DNA of 64,000 bases from an uncultured Veillonellaceae bacterium (GTDB lineage Bacteria; Bacillota; Negativicutes; Veillonellales; Dialisteraceae), in the NCBI GenBank assembly GCA_949286115.1, contig CASEBK010000031.1:118574-182573 (forward strand). Reading direction: 5' to 3'. Below, piece by piece: positions 1 to 9,503 of this stretch. A program made the position numbers and the translations under genes. The notes under the pieces were generated by a model, which worked only from the letters and a program-made list of their open reading frames with translations, had not been told where the DNA came from and ran no database searches. Each line of letters begins with the position of its first letter. Position 1 is the first letter of the stretch.

Positions 1-905
1 GAGATATTGAGATACCGGTCATCCGTATCGGGAAAATAGTGACCGATATCCGGGCAGCCGGCCGCTCCAAGAAGCGCATCCATCACCGCATGGACCAGCA
101 CGTCCGCATCAGAATGACCGTCCAGACCGCCTCGTTCGGCGATACGCACGCCGCCCAGGATGAGAGGCCGTCCCTCTGCCAGGCGATGGATATCGTATCC
201 CTGCCCGACGCGAAACGGCGGTATATCGCCTTCTGCTGCCCTAAGCAATCGCTCGCGGTCCTCCGGCACGGTCACTTTGAAATACGCTTCCTTTCCTTCC
301 AGGCACTTCACAGGCACGCCGCAAACTTCGCACACAGAGGCGTCGTCTGTCACATGCATACCTTTCTCCCTCACTTTCTTCATGCAGGCGCGGAACAGGC
401 GAGTCTGCGCACCCTGCGGCGTCTGAGCCCGCATGAGGCGCGACCGGTCCGGCGTGCGGCAGACGAATCCCGAACTGTCCGTGCACTTGATCGTGTCGAT
501 GCAGGGCACACAGTAGAGCGCCGCCTGCGTGCCGCTTTCAAGCTCTCGGATCAGGCGGTCGATCGCCGCCCCGTCCACGAGAGGACGCGCTCCGTCATGG
601 ATGAGGACCGTTTCCGAAGAAGGCGAAAGCGCCGAGAGGCCGTTTGCGACCGAATCCATGCGCGCCGCACCGCCATCTGCGTACCTGACGGGAATGCGTC
701 CATCCACCCGCCTTACGGACGCAGCGAATGCCTCCCGCTCTGCCGGATCTGTCACAAGGATGATCTCATCAAGAAAAAGACTCTGCATCACATGGTACAG
801 AGTATATTCGATGAGCGGACGTCCGCCGATCTCCTCGAGCAGTTTGTTCCGCCCTGCGCCAAACCGCTCGCCCCGTCCGGCGGCGACAAGGATCATGCTG
901 TTCAT
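1..905 (-). CDS. ispDF: Bifunctional IspD/IspF isoprenoid enzyme (3' end beyond window)
   Basis: Two consecutive steps of the MEP isoprenoid pathway in one cytosolic protein. The IspD half (CTP:MEP cytidylyltransferase) begins [12 protein letters not shown] at residues 5-16 and has the loop IHDGARPLV at 102-110. The IspF half (MECDP synthase) starts at GQGYDIHRL (234-242) with metal and substrate motifs GHSDADV (263-269) and [10 protein letters not shown] (286-295). About 301 codons are present; the reading frame runs open off the left edge, so the IspF C-terminus is missing. The ATG overlaps the yacL stop (ATGA), so the two are translationally coupled. Read directly from the minus strand; a fusion of this kind is known in several bacterial groups. 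Confidence 0.95.
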   Translation of the reverse strand, partial: MNSMILVAAGRGERFGAGRNKLLEEIGGRPLIEYTLYHVMQSLFLDEIILVTDPAEREAFAASVRRVDGRIPVRYADGGAARMDSVANGLSALSPSSETVLIHDGARPLVDGAAIDRLIRELESGTQAALYCVPCIDTIKCTDSSGFVCRTPDRSRLMRAQTPQGAQTRLFRACMKKVREKGMHVTDDASVCEVCGVPVKCLEGKEAYFKVTVPEDRERLLRAAEGDIPPFRVGQGYDIHRLAEGRPLILGGVRIAERGGLDGHSDADVLVHAVMDALLGAAGCPDIGHYFPDTDDRYLNI

Positions 906-2011
906 ACGTTCAGATCTTCCAATTTCGCAAAGATCATCCGGCCCATCGAATTCTGAAGAACCGAAGTAATGATGACAGGCACTTCATGACCGATGGCACG
1001 GCTGCCATTCTCCACAACGATCATCGTACCGTCTTCCAAATAGGCAACGCCCTGATTCTCCTCGCGGCCCTGCTTCACCAGTTGAACGAAGAGCTGTTCG
1101 CCGGGGATCACCGTGGGCTTCACTGCGCTGGCCAGATCGTTCAGATTCAGCACAGCCACGCCCTGCAGCTCGGCCACTTTATTCAAATTGTAATCGTTCG
1201 TGATGATCTTGAGATTTTTTTCGCGGGCCAGCTTCACCAGCTTGGAGTCCACTTCGTTCACATCTTCAAAATCATCCGTCACGATACGGATCGCTTCTTT
1301 GTTGCTCTTGCGGAACTGGTTCAGGATATCCAGACCGCGGCGGCCGCGGTTCCGCTTCAGCACATCCGACGAGTCGGCGATCTTCTGCAGTTCCTCCAAT
1401 ACGAAGACCGGCACGATGAGCTGCCCTTCCAGAAAGCCGCTGCGATAGACGTCTACGATGCGCCCGTCGATGATGATATTCGTATCCAGCAGTTTTCCGC
1501 TGGAACCGTCTTTTGGTTTTTCTTTGCTCTTCGTTTTGGCTTCCGCATGCAGGTGGAGCCAATTCACCAATTCATTCCGCTTGCTGATGCAGAGATGGAT
1601 ACCAAGGTAACCGAGGATGATACTGAGCACCACGGATACATAGGGCCCGATATAGGGCACACGGTCAAAGGCGATGCCCACCAGATTGGCGATGATCAGA
1701 CCCAGGAAGAGCCCTGCCGTACCGAGAACGAGATCCTGCGTGGAGATCGTGGAGAGCGACTTTTCCGCCCATGACGTAAAAGCGAAAAGGCTCCGGATGA
1801 GATACGGAGAAACGGCATTGCCGATGAGCCCGCCCACGACAGCTCCGATCAGCATGAATGCTAGTGAAAGGAACGTCACCCCGAGGATGGTCTCGGACAG
1901 GAACGTATACGGCAGGACAGAAGCCAGCAGCGAATCGGACTGGCTGAACAGCACGATCCCGAGCACACTGAAGAGCAGTATGAACGTTGGTCTTAATATT
2001 TTCTCAAGCAT
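902..2011 (-). CDS. yacL: Membrane-anchored PIN/TRAM domain protein (YacL family)
   Basis: A 369-residue integral membrane protein. Four hydrophobic segments occupy roughly residues 6-24, 40-65, 92-115 and 120-142. A PIN-type nuclease fold follows, starting [13 protein letters not shown] at about 175 and keeping further acidic residues ([16 protein letters not shown]). A TRAM-like RNA-binding segment ends the protein (from about 298). The family is the conserved Firmicutes YacL protein of the radA-ispD neighbourhood; its biological role is not settled, and ribonuclease activity is inferred from the PIN fold. The start has the ribosome site GAGGATAC. It lies between radA and ispDF, the usual order except that disA is missing here. 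Confidence 0.9.
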   Translation of the reverse strand: MLEKILRPTFILLFSVLGIVLFSQSDSLLASVLPYTFLSETILGVTFLSLAFMLIGAVVGGLIGNAVSPYLIRSLFAFTSWAEKSLSTISTQDLVLGTAGLFLGLIIANLVGIAFDRVPYIGPYVSVVLSIILGYLGIHLCISKRNELVNWLHLHAEAKTKSKEKPKDGSSGKLLDTNIIIDGRIVDVYRSGFLEGQLIVPVFVLEELQKIADSSDVLKRNRGRRGLDILNQFRKSNKEAIRIVTDDFEDVNEVDSKLVKLAREKNLKIITNDYNLNKVAELQGVAVLNLNDLASAVKPTVIPGEQLFVQLVKQGREENQGVAYLEDGTMIVVENGSRAIGHEVPVIITSVLQNSMGRMIFAKLEDLNV

Positions 2012-2159
2012 GAAAGTATCCTCAATTCAGCGTATGATAGACAGCCGACATGTCGGCGTCAGATTGGCAGGTGACAAATCACTAAAATGTAACATATATT
2101 TTATCATAGAAACAAGTTTTCTGCCAAACATACAGGGATTTCTCATGAATTTCTTAAGA

Positions 2160-3560
2160 TCAGTCAGCCTGCCTTTTCAATACGGCCAGCGCTTCGCTGA
2201 CTTTTTCCACGTAAAACACTTGCACCGGCCGAGTCTGCTTTGCAAGAAATGCCTCCGCTTCTTTTTTATTGCCTGCGGGGAGGAGGAAACGATCCATCTG
2301 CATCTTCATCGCTTCTTTCAGACGCAGCCCCACATGAGAAACGGGGAGCACATCGCCAGTGAGCCCGATCTCCCCCATGGCCGTCATATTTCGCGGGATC
2401 GGCGCATCCCATTTGACGGATACCACAGCGAGCGCCGCCGCCAGATCGGCCGCCGTTTCCCGGACTTTGAAACCGCCTGCCACATTGAGATAGACGTCAT
2501 CTTCCGAGAAAGGCACGCGCGCCCGCTTTTCGAGGACCGCCAGCAACACGATCATCCTGTTATAGTCGTAGCCTACAGAGATCCGCCGGGGCACCGCCAG
2601 TACGGAGCGTACGGAAAGGGCCTGGATCTCTGCCAGAATGGCCCGCTGTCCTTCCATGCAGGCGGCGACGATACTGCCTGCGGTTTCCGCCCCGCGCCGC
2701 TGCAGCAGATAGGCGGACGGATCTTCGATCCCCACCAGTCCTTCGCGGTTCATCACAAAGAGCCCAGATTCTGCCGTAGAGCCGAACCGGTTCTTCACTG
2801 TGCGGAGGATGCGGAACTGATAGCTCCTGTCTCCTTCCAGATACAGCACGACATCCACCATGTGTTCCAGGAGACGCGGTCCGGCCAGATTGCCTTCTTT
2901 CGTCACATGTCCCACGATGAGCACCGTGATATTTTCTTCTTTTGCAAGGCGGACCAGGAGCGCTGTGCAGTCCCTGATCTGCGCCGGACTTCCCATGGGA
3001 GACGCGGTCTCCCCCATGTACATAGTCTGGATGGAGTCGACCACAAGCACTTTCGGTCTGAGCTTTTTGGCTTCTGCAAGCACATCGCCAAGATCGGCTC
3101 CGGACATGACGAAGCACCGGTCGCCGTCCACGTGAAGGCGATCGGCACGCATCTTGATCTGCATCTCCGATTCCTCGTCGCTGCAGTAGAGCACAGACTT
3201 GCCTTCTTCACATACGGCGCGGCAGATCTGAAAGACCAGCGTCGATTTCCCGATGCCCGGTTCACCGCCAAGGAGGATGACCGCGCCCTGCACCAGGCCG
3301 CCGCCGAGGGGCCTGTCTACTTCGGGCATATGGAGCAGGAAACGGCCATGCTGGCTGGTCTCAATAGAGGACAGCTTCTGCGGATTTTTTGACGCGTGCA
3401 GGGACGCCAGAGGCTGAACGGCTGCAGAAGAAGTCCGCTCGGTCCGCTCTTCCATGGTATTCCATTCGCCGCACACGGGGCAGCGCCCCATCCAGCGGGG
3501 CGACTCTGCGCCGCAGTTGGCGCAGACGAATTTCACCTTGACTTTATTTCCCGCCATCAT
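2160..3560 (-). CDS. radA: DNA repair protein RadA
   Basis: A RecA-like ATPase that helps process recombination intermediates by branch migration. The 466 residues show the standard RadA layout: a four-cysteine zinc finger (C13, C16, C27, C30), a Walker A motif GGEPGIGKST at 98-107, the RadA-specific KNRFG motif near residue 255, and a C-terminal Lon-protease-like domain. Length is normal for the family. Two adjacent ATGs (3560 and 3557) sit behind GGGAG, so the first residue is uncertain by one codon. It is the first gene of the radA-yacL-ispDF series, with a 148-base gap before yacL. Confidence 0.97.
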   Translation of the reverse strand: MMAGNKVKVKFVCANCGAESPRWMGRCPVCGEWNTMEERTERTSSAAVQPLASLHASKNPQKLSSIETSQHGRFLLHMPEVDRPLGGGLVQGAVILLGGEPGIGKSTLVFQICRAVCEEGKSVLYCSDEESEMQIKMRADRLHVDGDRCFVMSGADLGDVLAEAKKLRPKVLVVDSIQTMYMGETASPMGSPAQIRDCTALLVRLAKEENITVLIVGHVTKEGNLAGPRLLEHMVDVVLYLEGDRSYQFRILRTVKNRFGSTAESGLFVMNREGLVGIEDPSAYLLQRRGAETAGSIVAACMEGQRAILAEIQALSVRSVLAVPRRISVGYDYNRMIVLLAVLEKRARVPFSEDDVYLNVAGGFKVRETAADLAAALAVVSVKWDAPIPRNMTAMGEIGLTGDVLPVSHVGLRLKEAMKMQMDRFLLPAGNKKEAEAFLAKQTRPVQVFYVEKVSEALAVLKRQAD

Positions 3561-3642
3561 ATGCTCCCATCATTCAAGTCTACAGATTTATTATAGCAAG
3601 ATTCCCTCATGAAGGGGAAAGAAATCATTTCTATTTTTCATC

Positions 3643-3690
3643 GAACAGATTTTCTTTTCTCTGCGGATCGAGTCAAAAGAAAATCTGTTC
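3643..3690. repeat. Perfect 16-bp inverted repeat
   Basis: The arms GAACAGATTTTCTTTT (3643-3658) and its exact complement (3675-3690) are separated by a 16-base loop. It lies between radA and the terminator of the zinc-finger gene, in an AT-rich patch. No long T-run follows on either side, so it is not a standard terminator. Confidence 0.8.
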
Positions 3691-3703
3691 CCTTTTAGCT
3701 ATA

Positions 3704-3746
3704 GAAAAAGAGCCCTTCCCTTCTACAGGAAAGAGCTCTTTCTTTT
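3704..3746 (-). terminator. Intrinsic terminator after zinc-finger gene
   Basis: Reading the minus strand, an AAAGAGCTCTTTCC arm pairs imperfectly with GGAAGGGCTCTTT and is followed by a T-run. It starts three bases after the stop codon at 3749. Confidence 0.8.
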
Positions 3747-3748
3747 CA

Positions 3749-4246
3749 TCAGCCGGCTGTCCCTTCCATCGTTTTCATCGCGGCCTCCCGTTCCTTTTTT
3801 CGCATCGTGTGCCACTGGGTGCTGCATTCTTTAGAACAGAAAACGGAGCGGCGGTCATGAGAATCCGTGATGACTACTTTCTTTCCGCAGTTTCGACACT
3901 GAAACGTGCGTGTCTCCTTTTTGCCGCGCTTTACCCGTTTGGAATGCTTCCAATACAGATTCTCACAGCGCTGCGAACAAAATTTAGTGCGCAGGTCATT
4001 GTCCTCTGTGACGCGCACTTCCTCACCGCAGTGCTTGCACTTGAACATGCGGATGGCCGGTTTGTTCGGATCGGAGATGATGGGCGTGCCGCCAAATGCC
4101 CGGCCGCCGTGACGATTCGCGTACCGGCAGCAGTCCGGACAGCAATATTTCTGACTGTACTGATGCGGATAAAACGTCGTGCCGCACACCGGACATTTCT
4201 TTTTTTCCAGCCGCCATGCGGGAACGATCTTCTCTTTTGTCGCCAT
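3749..4246 (-). CDS. Unrecognised protein with three tandem zinc fingers
   Basis: A 165-residue basic, cysteine-rich protein. It holds three similar modules, each with a CxxC pair followed some 20 residues later by a second cysteine pair: CPVCG...CCPDC, CKHCG...CSQRC and CRNCG...CSKEC. The second and third modules align well (F-C-x-x-C-G-[KE]-x-V-x-[IV]-T ... F-C-S). Treble-clef or zinc-ribbon folding and nucleic-acid binding are inferred. I do not recognise the family. The start at 4246 follows GGGGGAAAGT; an upstream in-frame ATG at 4288 behind AGGA would add 14 residues. It is a single-gene unit with its own terminator, between radA and dapA. Confidence 0.75.
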   Translation of the reverse strand: MATKEKIVPAWRLEKKKCPVCGTTFYPHQYSQKYCCPDCCRYANRHGGRAFGGTPIISDPNKPAIRMFKCKHCGEEVRVTEDNDLRTKFCSQRCENLYWKHSKRVKRGKKETRTFQCRNCGKKVVITDSHDRRSVFCSKECSTQWHTMRKKEREAAMKTMEGTAG

Positions 4247-4355
4247 ACTTTCCCCCTGCGGCAGCCCTTTCTCTGAGCTGCCCTCCATTTCTTTATTCCT
4301 ATTCTCTCCGATTGGCCGCAGCTTGTCAACGCTGCGCCGGTCCGCGCGAAAACAT

Positions 4356-4388
4356 AAAGAAAAGACGGGACCGCCGGGCCCCGTCTCT
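4356..4388 (-). terminator. Intrinsic terminator of dapB-asd-dapA
   Basis: On the minus strand GACGGG and CCCGTC enclose a GC-rich loop and are followed by TTTTCTTT, 12 bases past the dapA stop. Confidence 0.8.
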
Positions 4389-4399
4389 TGCTATGACTT

Positions 4400-5299
4400 T
4401 TACATCAGGCCATAGTCTTTGAGCATCTGGATGATGTGTGCTTTTTCACTTTCACTGGCTTCTACCATGGGAAGGCGGAATTTTCCGCCGGGCAGCCCCA
4501 GAAGGTTCACTGCCGTCTTCACAGGGATCGGGCTCGTAATGAAGAAGAGCCCCTTATTGATCGGATAGGTCTTCTTGTGGAGCTCAAAGGCTTTTTTCAC
4601 ATCGCCTTTTTCGTAGGCATCCACCATGGCCAGCATATCATCGCCGATAATGTGGCTGGAAACGCTGATGATCCCCACACCGCCGGCCGTAAGGATCGGA
4701 TAGGTGTAGGAGTCGTCGCCGCTGTAGACCATGAAGTCTTCCGGAAGCAGCATCTTCTCCTGGGTGACCTGATCCCAGTTCCCAGTCGCATCCTTGATCC
4801 CTACGATGTTCGGGCAGGCATCGACCAACCGCGTGATCGTTGCAGGCTGGATGCACGCGCTGGTGCGCCCCGGCACATTGTACAGGATGACCGGAAGATG
4901 GATGGCGCTCGCGATGGCCTTGAAATGCTGGAACATCCCTTCCTGGGTGGGTTTCACATAGTAAGGCACGATGGCCAGCACCGCATCCACGCCAAGTTTT
5001 TCCACTTTTTTGGCAAACGCGATGGAAGCCGCCGTATCGATCTCGCCGACATTGCCGATGACCGGGACTTTTTGGCCTTCCGCTTTCGCCCCGACCGCTT
5101 TCACCATGCAGTCGTACAGTTTGAGTTTTTCTTCTTCAGAGAGCACAGCGCCTTCGCCGGTCGTACCGCCGACCAGGATGCCTTCCGAGCCGTGTGCAAT
5201 CAGGTGTCTGGCCAGAGCGGCCGCGCTTTCATAATCTACAGCGCCGTCTTCAGCAAACGGCGTGATCATCGCAGTGATGACGCGTCCAAAATTCTTCAT
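4400..5299 (-). CDS. dapA: 4-Hydroxy-tetrahydrodipicolinate synthase
   Basis: Condenses pyruvate with aspartate semialdehyde, the committed step to diaminopimelate and lysine. The 299 residues form the DHDPS/NAL aldolase barrel. The Schiff-base lysine is K169 in VGIKDATG, the catalytic tyrosine is Y140 in LYNVPGRTS, and the TTGEG loop is at 46-50. Start ATG follows AAAGGAGA. It is the last gene of dapB-asd-dapA, 36 bases after asd, and ends at a terminator. Meso-DAP made here would feed the DAP-type MurE encoded at 45202. Confidence 0.97.
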   Translation of the reverse strand: MKNFGRVITAMITPFAEDGAVDYESAAALARHLIAHGSEGILVGGTTGEGAVLSEEEKLKLYDCMVKAVGAKAEGQKVPVIGNVGEIDTAASIAFAKKVEKLGVDAVLAIVPYYVKPTQEGMFQHFKAIASAIHLPVILYNVPGRTSACIQPATITRLVDACPNIVGIKDATGNWDQVTQEKMLLPEDFMVYSGDDSYTYPILTAGGVGIISVSSHIIGDDMLAMVDAYEKGDVKKAFELHKKTYPINKGLFFITSPIPVKTAVNLLGLPGGKFRLPMVEASESEKAHIIQMLKDYGLM

Positions 5300-5335
5300 A
5301 AGGCATATCTCCTTTCCCTTCGCAGAGAGCCTGCG

Positions 5336-6370
5336 TCAAATCAAATCATTGGCGATCATGTATTCAGCGATCTGGAGCGCATTCAGCGCGGCCCCCTTCC
5401 GGATCTGATCCCCGCAGACCCAGAGGTTGAGCCCGTTAGGCGAGACGAGATCTTTCCGGATACGGCCGACGAGCACATCGTTTTTATTGGACGTATCAAG
5501 CGGCATGGGGTATTCCTGTTCCTGCGGATCGTCTTTCACCGCAGCGCCGGGGAAGGCATTGATGGCCTTTTTCGCCGCTTCCACGGAGACCGGCGCCTCC
5601 GTTTCGATATAGATGGACTCCGCATGGCTCCGCACGACCGGTACGCGCACCGCTGTAGGCGTGATGCCAATGGAATCATCATGGAAGATCTTGTGGGTCT
5701 CGTTCACCATCTTCATCTCTTCCTTCGTGTAGTCCGTGTCGAGGAAGACATCGATCTGCGGGATGAGATTGTACGCGATGGGATAATGTTTTGCCAGGCT
5801 GGCGCTCGGGAGGATGCGCGGCTCGTAGGTCTCCCCTTGCGCCGCGGCCGCCGTTTCGCCGTAGAGTTCATCGATCCCTTCTTTCCCTGCGCCGGAGACC
5901 GCCTGATAGGTGCTGACGACGATACGGCGAATGGGGGAAATATCATGAATGGGCTTCAGCGCCATGAGCATGATGATCGTGGAGCAGTTCGGATTGGCGA
6001 TGATCCCGTGATGTTTTTTGATATCTTCTGGATTGATCTCCGGAACGACGAGCGGCACCTCCGGATCCATGCGGAATGTGCTGGAGTTGTCGATGACGAC
6101 CGCCCCGCGCTTTACAGCTTCCGGCGCGAGCGTCTTGCTGATGCTTCCGCCCGCAAAGAGAGCGATATCGATATGTTCAAAAGATTCCGGCCGGGCTTCT
6201 TCTACAGTATATTCGTGTCCGCATACGGAGATCTTCTTTCCTGCAGAACGGGCCGATGCCAGCAGTTTCAGGCTGGCGAAAGGAAACTGTCTTTCTTCGA
6301 TCAGGCGGATGAATTCCTGCCCAACGGCGCCGGTCGCGCCGAGAATGGCTACATTCGGGAGACGACTCAT
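5336..6370 (-). CDS. asd: Aspartate-semialdehyde dehydrogenase
   Basis: Reduces aspartyl phosphate to aspartate semialdehyde with NADPH, supplying both the DAP branch (dapA, dapB) and the threonine branch (hom, thrB at 29576-31790). The 344 residues begin with the nucleotide-binding GATGAVGQEF (11-20) and carry the catalytic cysteine C129 in NPNCST. Length fits the family. The start has AAGGGGA upstream. Middle gene of the operon, 18 bases downstream of dapB. Confidence 0.97.
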   Translation of the reverse strand: MSRLPNVAILGATGAVGQEFIRLIEERQFPFASLKLLASARSAGKKISVCGHEYTVEEARPESFEHIDIALFAGGSISKTLAPEAVKRGAVVIDNSSTFRMDPEVPLVVPEINPEDIKKHHGIIANPNCSTIIMLMALKPIHDISPIRRIVVSTYQAVSGAGKEGIDELYGETAAAAQGETYEPRILPSASLAKHYPIAYNLIPQIDVFLDTDYTKEEMKMVNETHKIFHDDSIGITPTAVRVPVVRSHAESIYIETEAPVSVEAAKKAINAFPGAAVKDDPQEQEYPMPLDTSNKNDVLVGRIRKDLVSPNGLNLWVCGDQIRKGAALNALQIAEYMIANDLI

Positions 6371-6388
6371 CTGTTGGATTCCCCTTTC

Positions 6389-7180
6389 TCAGTCCAGATA
6401 ATGTTCCAGGCCATAGGTGACGCCCGGGACAGATACGACTTTCCGGCAGGCCAGCATGACGCCGGGCATAAAGGATTTCCGGTCAAGCGAATCATGACGT
6501 ACCGTCAGGATCTCGCCATAGCCGCCGAAAAGCACTTCCTGATGCGCCACATAGCCAGGCAGACGGACGCTGTGGATGGTGATGCCGTCATATTTGGCGC
6601 CCCGTGCGCCGGGGATGCTTTCCGTCGTCTTATCTTCTTCCAGTGCTTCCGTCCGTGCCTTAGCCATCTTTTCTGCAGTGAGCTTGGCCGTACCGGACGG
6701 CGCGTCGTACTTTTTATTGTGATGCAGCTCGATGATCTCCGCATTGGGCAGATATCTGGAAACTTTTTCGCAGATCTCCATCATGAGCACGGCGCCGAGG
6801 GAGAAATTCGGCGCGATGAGCGCATGAGCGCCTGTCTTTTCTGCGATGGCAGACAGCTCCTTCCGCTGCTCCGCCGTGAGGCCAGTCGTACCGATGACGA
6901 TGTGGACCCCTGCGCTGAGCACTTTTTTCGCATTTTCAAAGATCACTGCAGGGCTGGTGAAATCCACCACCACATCCGGTTTCGCCGCGGCAAGCGCTTC
7001 GTCCAGCGTCGCGGCGATCCTGATGCCATTCGACGCAAGTCCCGCCGCTTCGCCGGCGTCTTCTCCGCAGTGCTTTGGATCGACCGCTCCGGTCAGCTCC
7101 AGATCTTTTTCGCCTGCCAGTGTACGCACGACTTCACTGCCCATGCGGCCGGCAGCGCCGTTCACCAATACATGAATCAT
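6389..7180 (-). CDS. dapB: 4-Hydroxy-tetrahydrodipicolinate reductase
   Basis: Reduces the DapA product with NAD(P)H. The protein starts MIHVLVNGAAGRMGSE, the dinucleotide-binding loop, and has the substrate motif ELHHNKKYDAPSGTA at about 150-165. The start at 7180 is chosen because it lies directly behind a strong AAGGAGGT; the frame extends 17 codons further upstream without a site. First gene of dapB-asd-dapA. The 114-base gap to recN is AT-rich and holds TTGACG and several TATA-like hexamers, but no pair with good 16-18 base spacing. Confidence 0.96.
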   Translation of the reverse strand: MIHVLVNGAAGRMGSEVVRTLAGEKDLELTGAVDPKHCGEDAGEAAGLASNGIRIAATLDEALAAAKPDVVVDFTSPAVIFENAKKVLSAGVHIVIGTTGLTAEQRKELSAIAEKTGAHALIAPNFSLGAVLMMEICEKVSRYLPNAEIIELHHNKKYDAPSGTAKLTAEKMAKARTEALEEDKTTESIPGARGAKYDGITIHSVRLPGYVAHQEVLFGGYGEILTVRHDSLDRKSFMPGVMLACRKVVSVPGVTYGLEHYLD

Positions 7181-7294
7181 ACCGAAAACCTCCTTCAGCG
7201 TTCCTGCGCCGTGTTTACAGCGGCCAGCCACGCCCGTATATTCTGTATAATCTTTAACTTACTATAAAAAGTTCAGACCGTCAATGAAAAAAAC

Positions 7295-8986
7295 TCATTT
7301 AACTTTTCTATCGCCGCTATCATTGCCATGCACGGCCGCCCGCAGCTCTCTGGCCGACTGGACGGCGCTCTCGTTGGGCGGACGGTTTCCGGAGATCATC
7401 CAGGCGATATCCTGAATGTGTTCTTCTTCCGAAAGCAGCACCGCCTTCGTCAGCGTGTGGCCTTCGGCGACCATCTTCCGGATGCTGTAATGGGCGTCCG
7501 CCATGCTGGCCGTCTGCGGCATGTGCGTGATGCAGAGCACCTGCACGGACTGAGAAAGGTGGCGGATCTTTTTTGCCACGCGAAGCGCCGCGCCGCCGCT
7601 GATTCCGGTATCGATCTCATCAAAGACCAGCGTCTGACAGGAAAAGAGATGCGCCATGATGTCTTCGATGGCCAGTGAGATGCGGGATATCTCCCCGCCG
7701 GACGCGGTCTGCCTCATGGGACGGAGGGGCTCGCCGGGGTTCGCAGAGAAATAAAAATCCATCGCTGCCGCGCCGGATGATGCCGGAGCCTCCGCTTCTT
7801 CCAGATGCAGTTCCAGCACGGCGTGCTCCATGTTCATTTCCCGCAGAGCTTCCGTGATCGCGCGGCAGAGCGCGCCCCCCTTTTCCCTGCGCAGTCCGTT
7901 CAGCACGCGGCTCTTCTCCATCACATCTTTCGTAAGGCGCTGGAATTCCTCCTGCATCCGCCCGTTGTCATAGACCTGCTCGTGCAGCGTTTCATATTCA
8001 TCCTGCGCCTTTTTCCAGTAGTCCAATACGTCGGAAAGGGACGGACCATACTTGCTCTTGAGCTGCGTGAGCGTATCATCCCGCTCCTGAAGAACAGCCA
8101 GCTCTTCTTCTGAAAATTCCGCCGAATCCGCATAGGACTCAAGATCCGAGATGGCATCTTCCACGGCATACAGCGCGTTTCTGAGGCCACCGTCTATCTG
8201 ACCAAACGCCGGGTCATACTTCACAAGTCCGCTCACCCGTCCGGAAGCATCGGCCAACCCACTCTGCACGCCGGCATCTCCGGTGAGGAGATCCAGCGCC
8301 CGGTGGAGCTCGACATAGATCTTTTCGTGATTTTCCAGTACGCTGAGCCGGCTCCGCACCGCTTCATCTTCTTCCGGTTCCTCGATATTGGCCCGTTCGA
8401 TCTGTTCGATCTCCCACTGGAGAATGTCGAGCCGCCGTTCGCGCTCCTGCTTTTTCTCCCGGAACTGTTCCAGCGAATCCCGGAGCGCTTTCCATTTGGC
8501 AAAGAGTGCCGCATAGTCTTCCCAAGCACGCCGAAGCGTCTCATCGGAATGATCCACCAGGTAGCGGCAAAATTCTGCAGAAAGGAGCTCCGCATTATCA
8601 TTCTGCTCATGCAGACGCACCAGCCGGCTTCCCAGCTTTTCCAGCTGTTTGACCGTACAGAGCGCCCCGTTCACCGTACAGATGCCCCGACCGTTGCGGT
8701 TCATCTTGCGGGAGATGATGATCTCTTCTTCCCCGTCGACGCCCATCTCTTCCAGAAGAGGCGTGAGTGATGGATCGGAAGAAAAGACGCCTTCCACCCG
8801 GAAAAAGTCCTTGCCGCTCCGAATGAGGTCTACTGAGGCTCTGCGCCCTAAAAGGATCGCCAGCGCATCCATCAGGATAGACTTCCCCGAACCGGTCTCG
8901 CCGGTAAAGACGGTCGCGCCGGGTCCAAGGTCGATCCAGGTGTCCTCGATGATCGCGAAATTCATGATATGAAGACTTTGAAGCAT
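7295..8986 (-). CDS. recN: DNA repair protein RecN
   Basis: An SMC-like ATPase acting in double-strand break repair. The 563 residues have Walker A GETGSGKS near residue 29, a long charged coiled-coil middle (about 160-370), the ABC signature region TASGGEISR, and Walker B LVFDEIDTGISGG. Length is normal. ATG follows GAGGCGGC. It directly follows argR (16 bases), the conserved Firmicutes order argR-recN. Confidence 0.96.
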   Translation of the reverse strand: MLQSLHIMNFAIIEDTWIDLGPGATVFTGETGSGKSILMDALAILLGRRASVDLIRSGKDFFRVEGVFSSDPSLTPLLEEMGVDGEEEIIISRKMNRNGRGICTVNGALCTVKQLEKLGSRLVRLHEQNDNAELLSAEFCRYLVDHSDETLRRAWEDYAALFAKWKALRDSLEQFREKKQERERRLDILQWEIEQIERANIEEPEEDEAVRSRLSVLENHEKIYVELHRALDLLTGDAGVQSGLADASGRVSGLVKYDPAFGQIDGGLRNALYAVEDAISDLESYADSAEFSEEELAVLQERDDTLTQLKSKYGPSLSDVLDYWKKAQDEYETLHEQVYDNGRMQEEFQRLTKDVMEKSRVLNGLRREKGGALCRAITEALREMNMEHAVLELHLEEAEAPASSGAAAMDFYFSANPGEPLRPMRQTASGGEISRISLAIEDIMAHLFSCQTLVFDEIDTGISGGAALRVAKKIRHLSQSVQVLCITHMPQTASMADAHYSIRKMVAEGHTLTKAVLLSEEEHIQDIAWMISGNRPPNESAVQSARELRAAVHGNDSGDRKVK

Positions 8987-9002
8987 CTTATGCCGCCTCG
9001 CC

Positions 9003-9458
9003 TTACGCTTTCAGAAACTGCTGGATCCGCTTGACGAATTCCGGCACATCCTCCACATTTCTCATGATGACAAGGACTGTATCATCGCCGGCCAGCGTCC
9101 CGATGACCTCTTTATTATCCGCATGGTCAATGGAAAAAGCGATGGACTGTGCCGACCCCGGCAGGGTGTGGATGACGATGAGATTCATGCTGCTGTCGAT
9201 GCGCGTCACCGCCTCCTGAAAAAGCATCGCCACGTGGTTGTTCGACATGACATGCTTCTTTTCCGTAGACAGCGCATAGCGATAGCGCCCATTCTTATAA
9301 GGCACTTTCACCAGCATCAGCTCCTTGATATCCCGAGACACGGTGGCCTGCGTGACGACGATGCCCTCCTTCTGGAGCGCAGCAGCCAGCTCTTCCTGCG
9401 TCTCGATGACCTGATTCTGAATGATCTCTTTGATTTTCATGATTCTGTAGCGCTTCAT
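9003..9458 (-). CDS. argR: Arginine repressor ArgR/AhrC
   Basis: Arginine-responsive hexameric regulator. The 151 residues comprise an N-terminal winged helix with the recognition segment QATVSRDIKEL and a C-terminal arginine-binding/oligomerisation domain with GTLAGDDTVLVI. The start at 9458 has AGGAAAGGATC upstream; the internal ATG at 9440 has no site. No arginine genes are in the window, so targets cannot be seen. It lies 45 bases after nadK and before recN. Confidence 0.95.
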   Translation of the reverse strand: MKRYRIMKIKEIIQNQVIETQEELAAALQKEGIVVTQATVSRDIKELMLVKVPYKNGRYRYALSTEKKHVMSNNHVAMLFQEAVTRIDSSMNLIVIHTLPGSAQSIAFSIDHADNKEVIGTLAGDDTVLVIMRNVEDVPEFVKRIQQFLKA

Positions 9459-9503
9459 ATAAGTGATCCTTTCCTGTGGATACCCTCCGCTATAAGCAAT
9501 CGC

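Noticed and set aside
4436..7267. 943-codon open frame on the plus strand
   Set aside because: It runs antisense through dapA, asd and dapB, which are certain genes. GC-rich third positions keep this frame open; it has no ribosome site and no family resemblance. The same applies to other long plus-strand frames, such as 1674-3392, 9123-10409, 28036-29376 and 60045-61823.
7181..7294. dapB promoter using TTGACG
   Set aside because: TTGACG is present, but the nearest TATA-like hexamer is at a 12-base spacing and others are too far, so no promoter was annotated.
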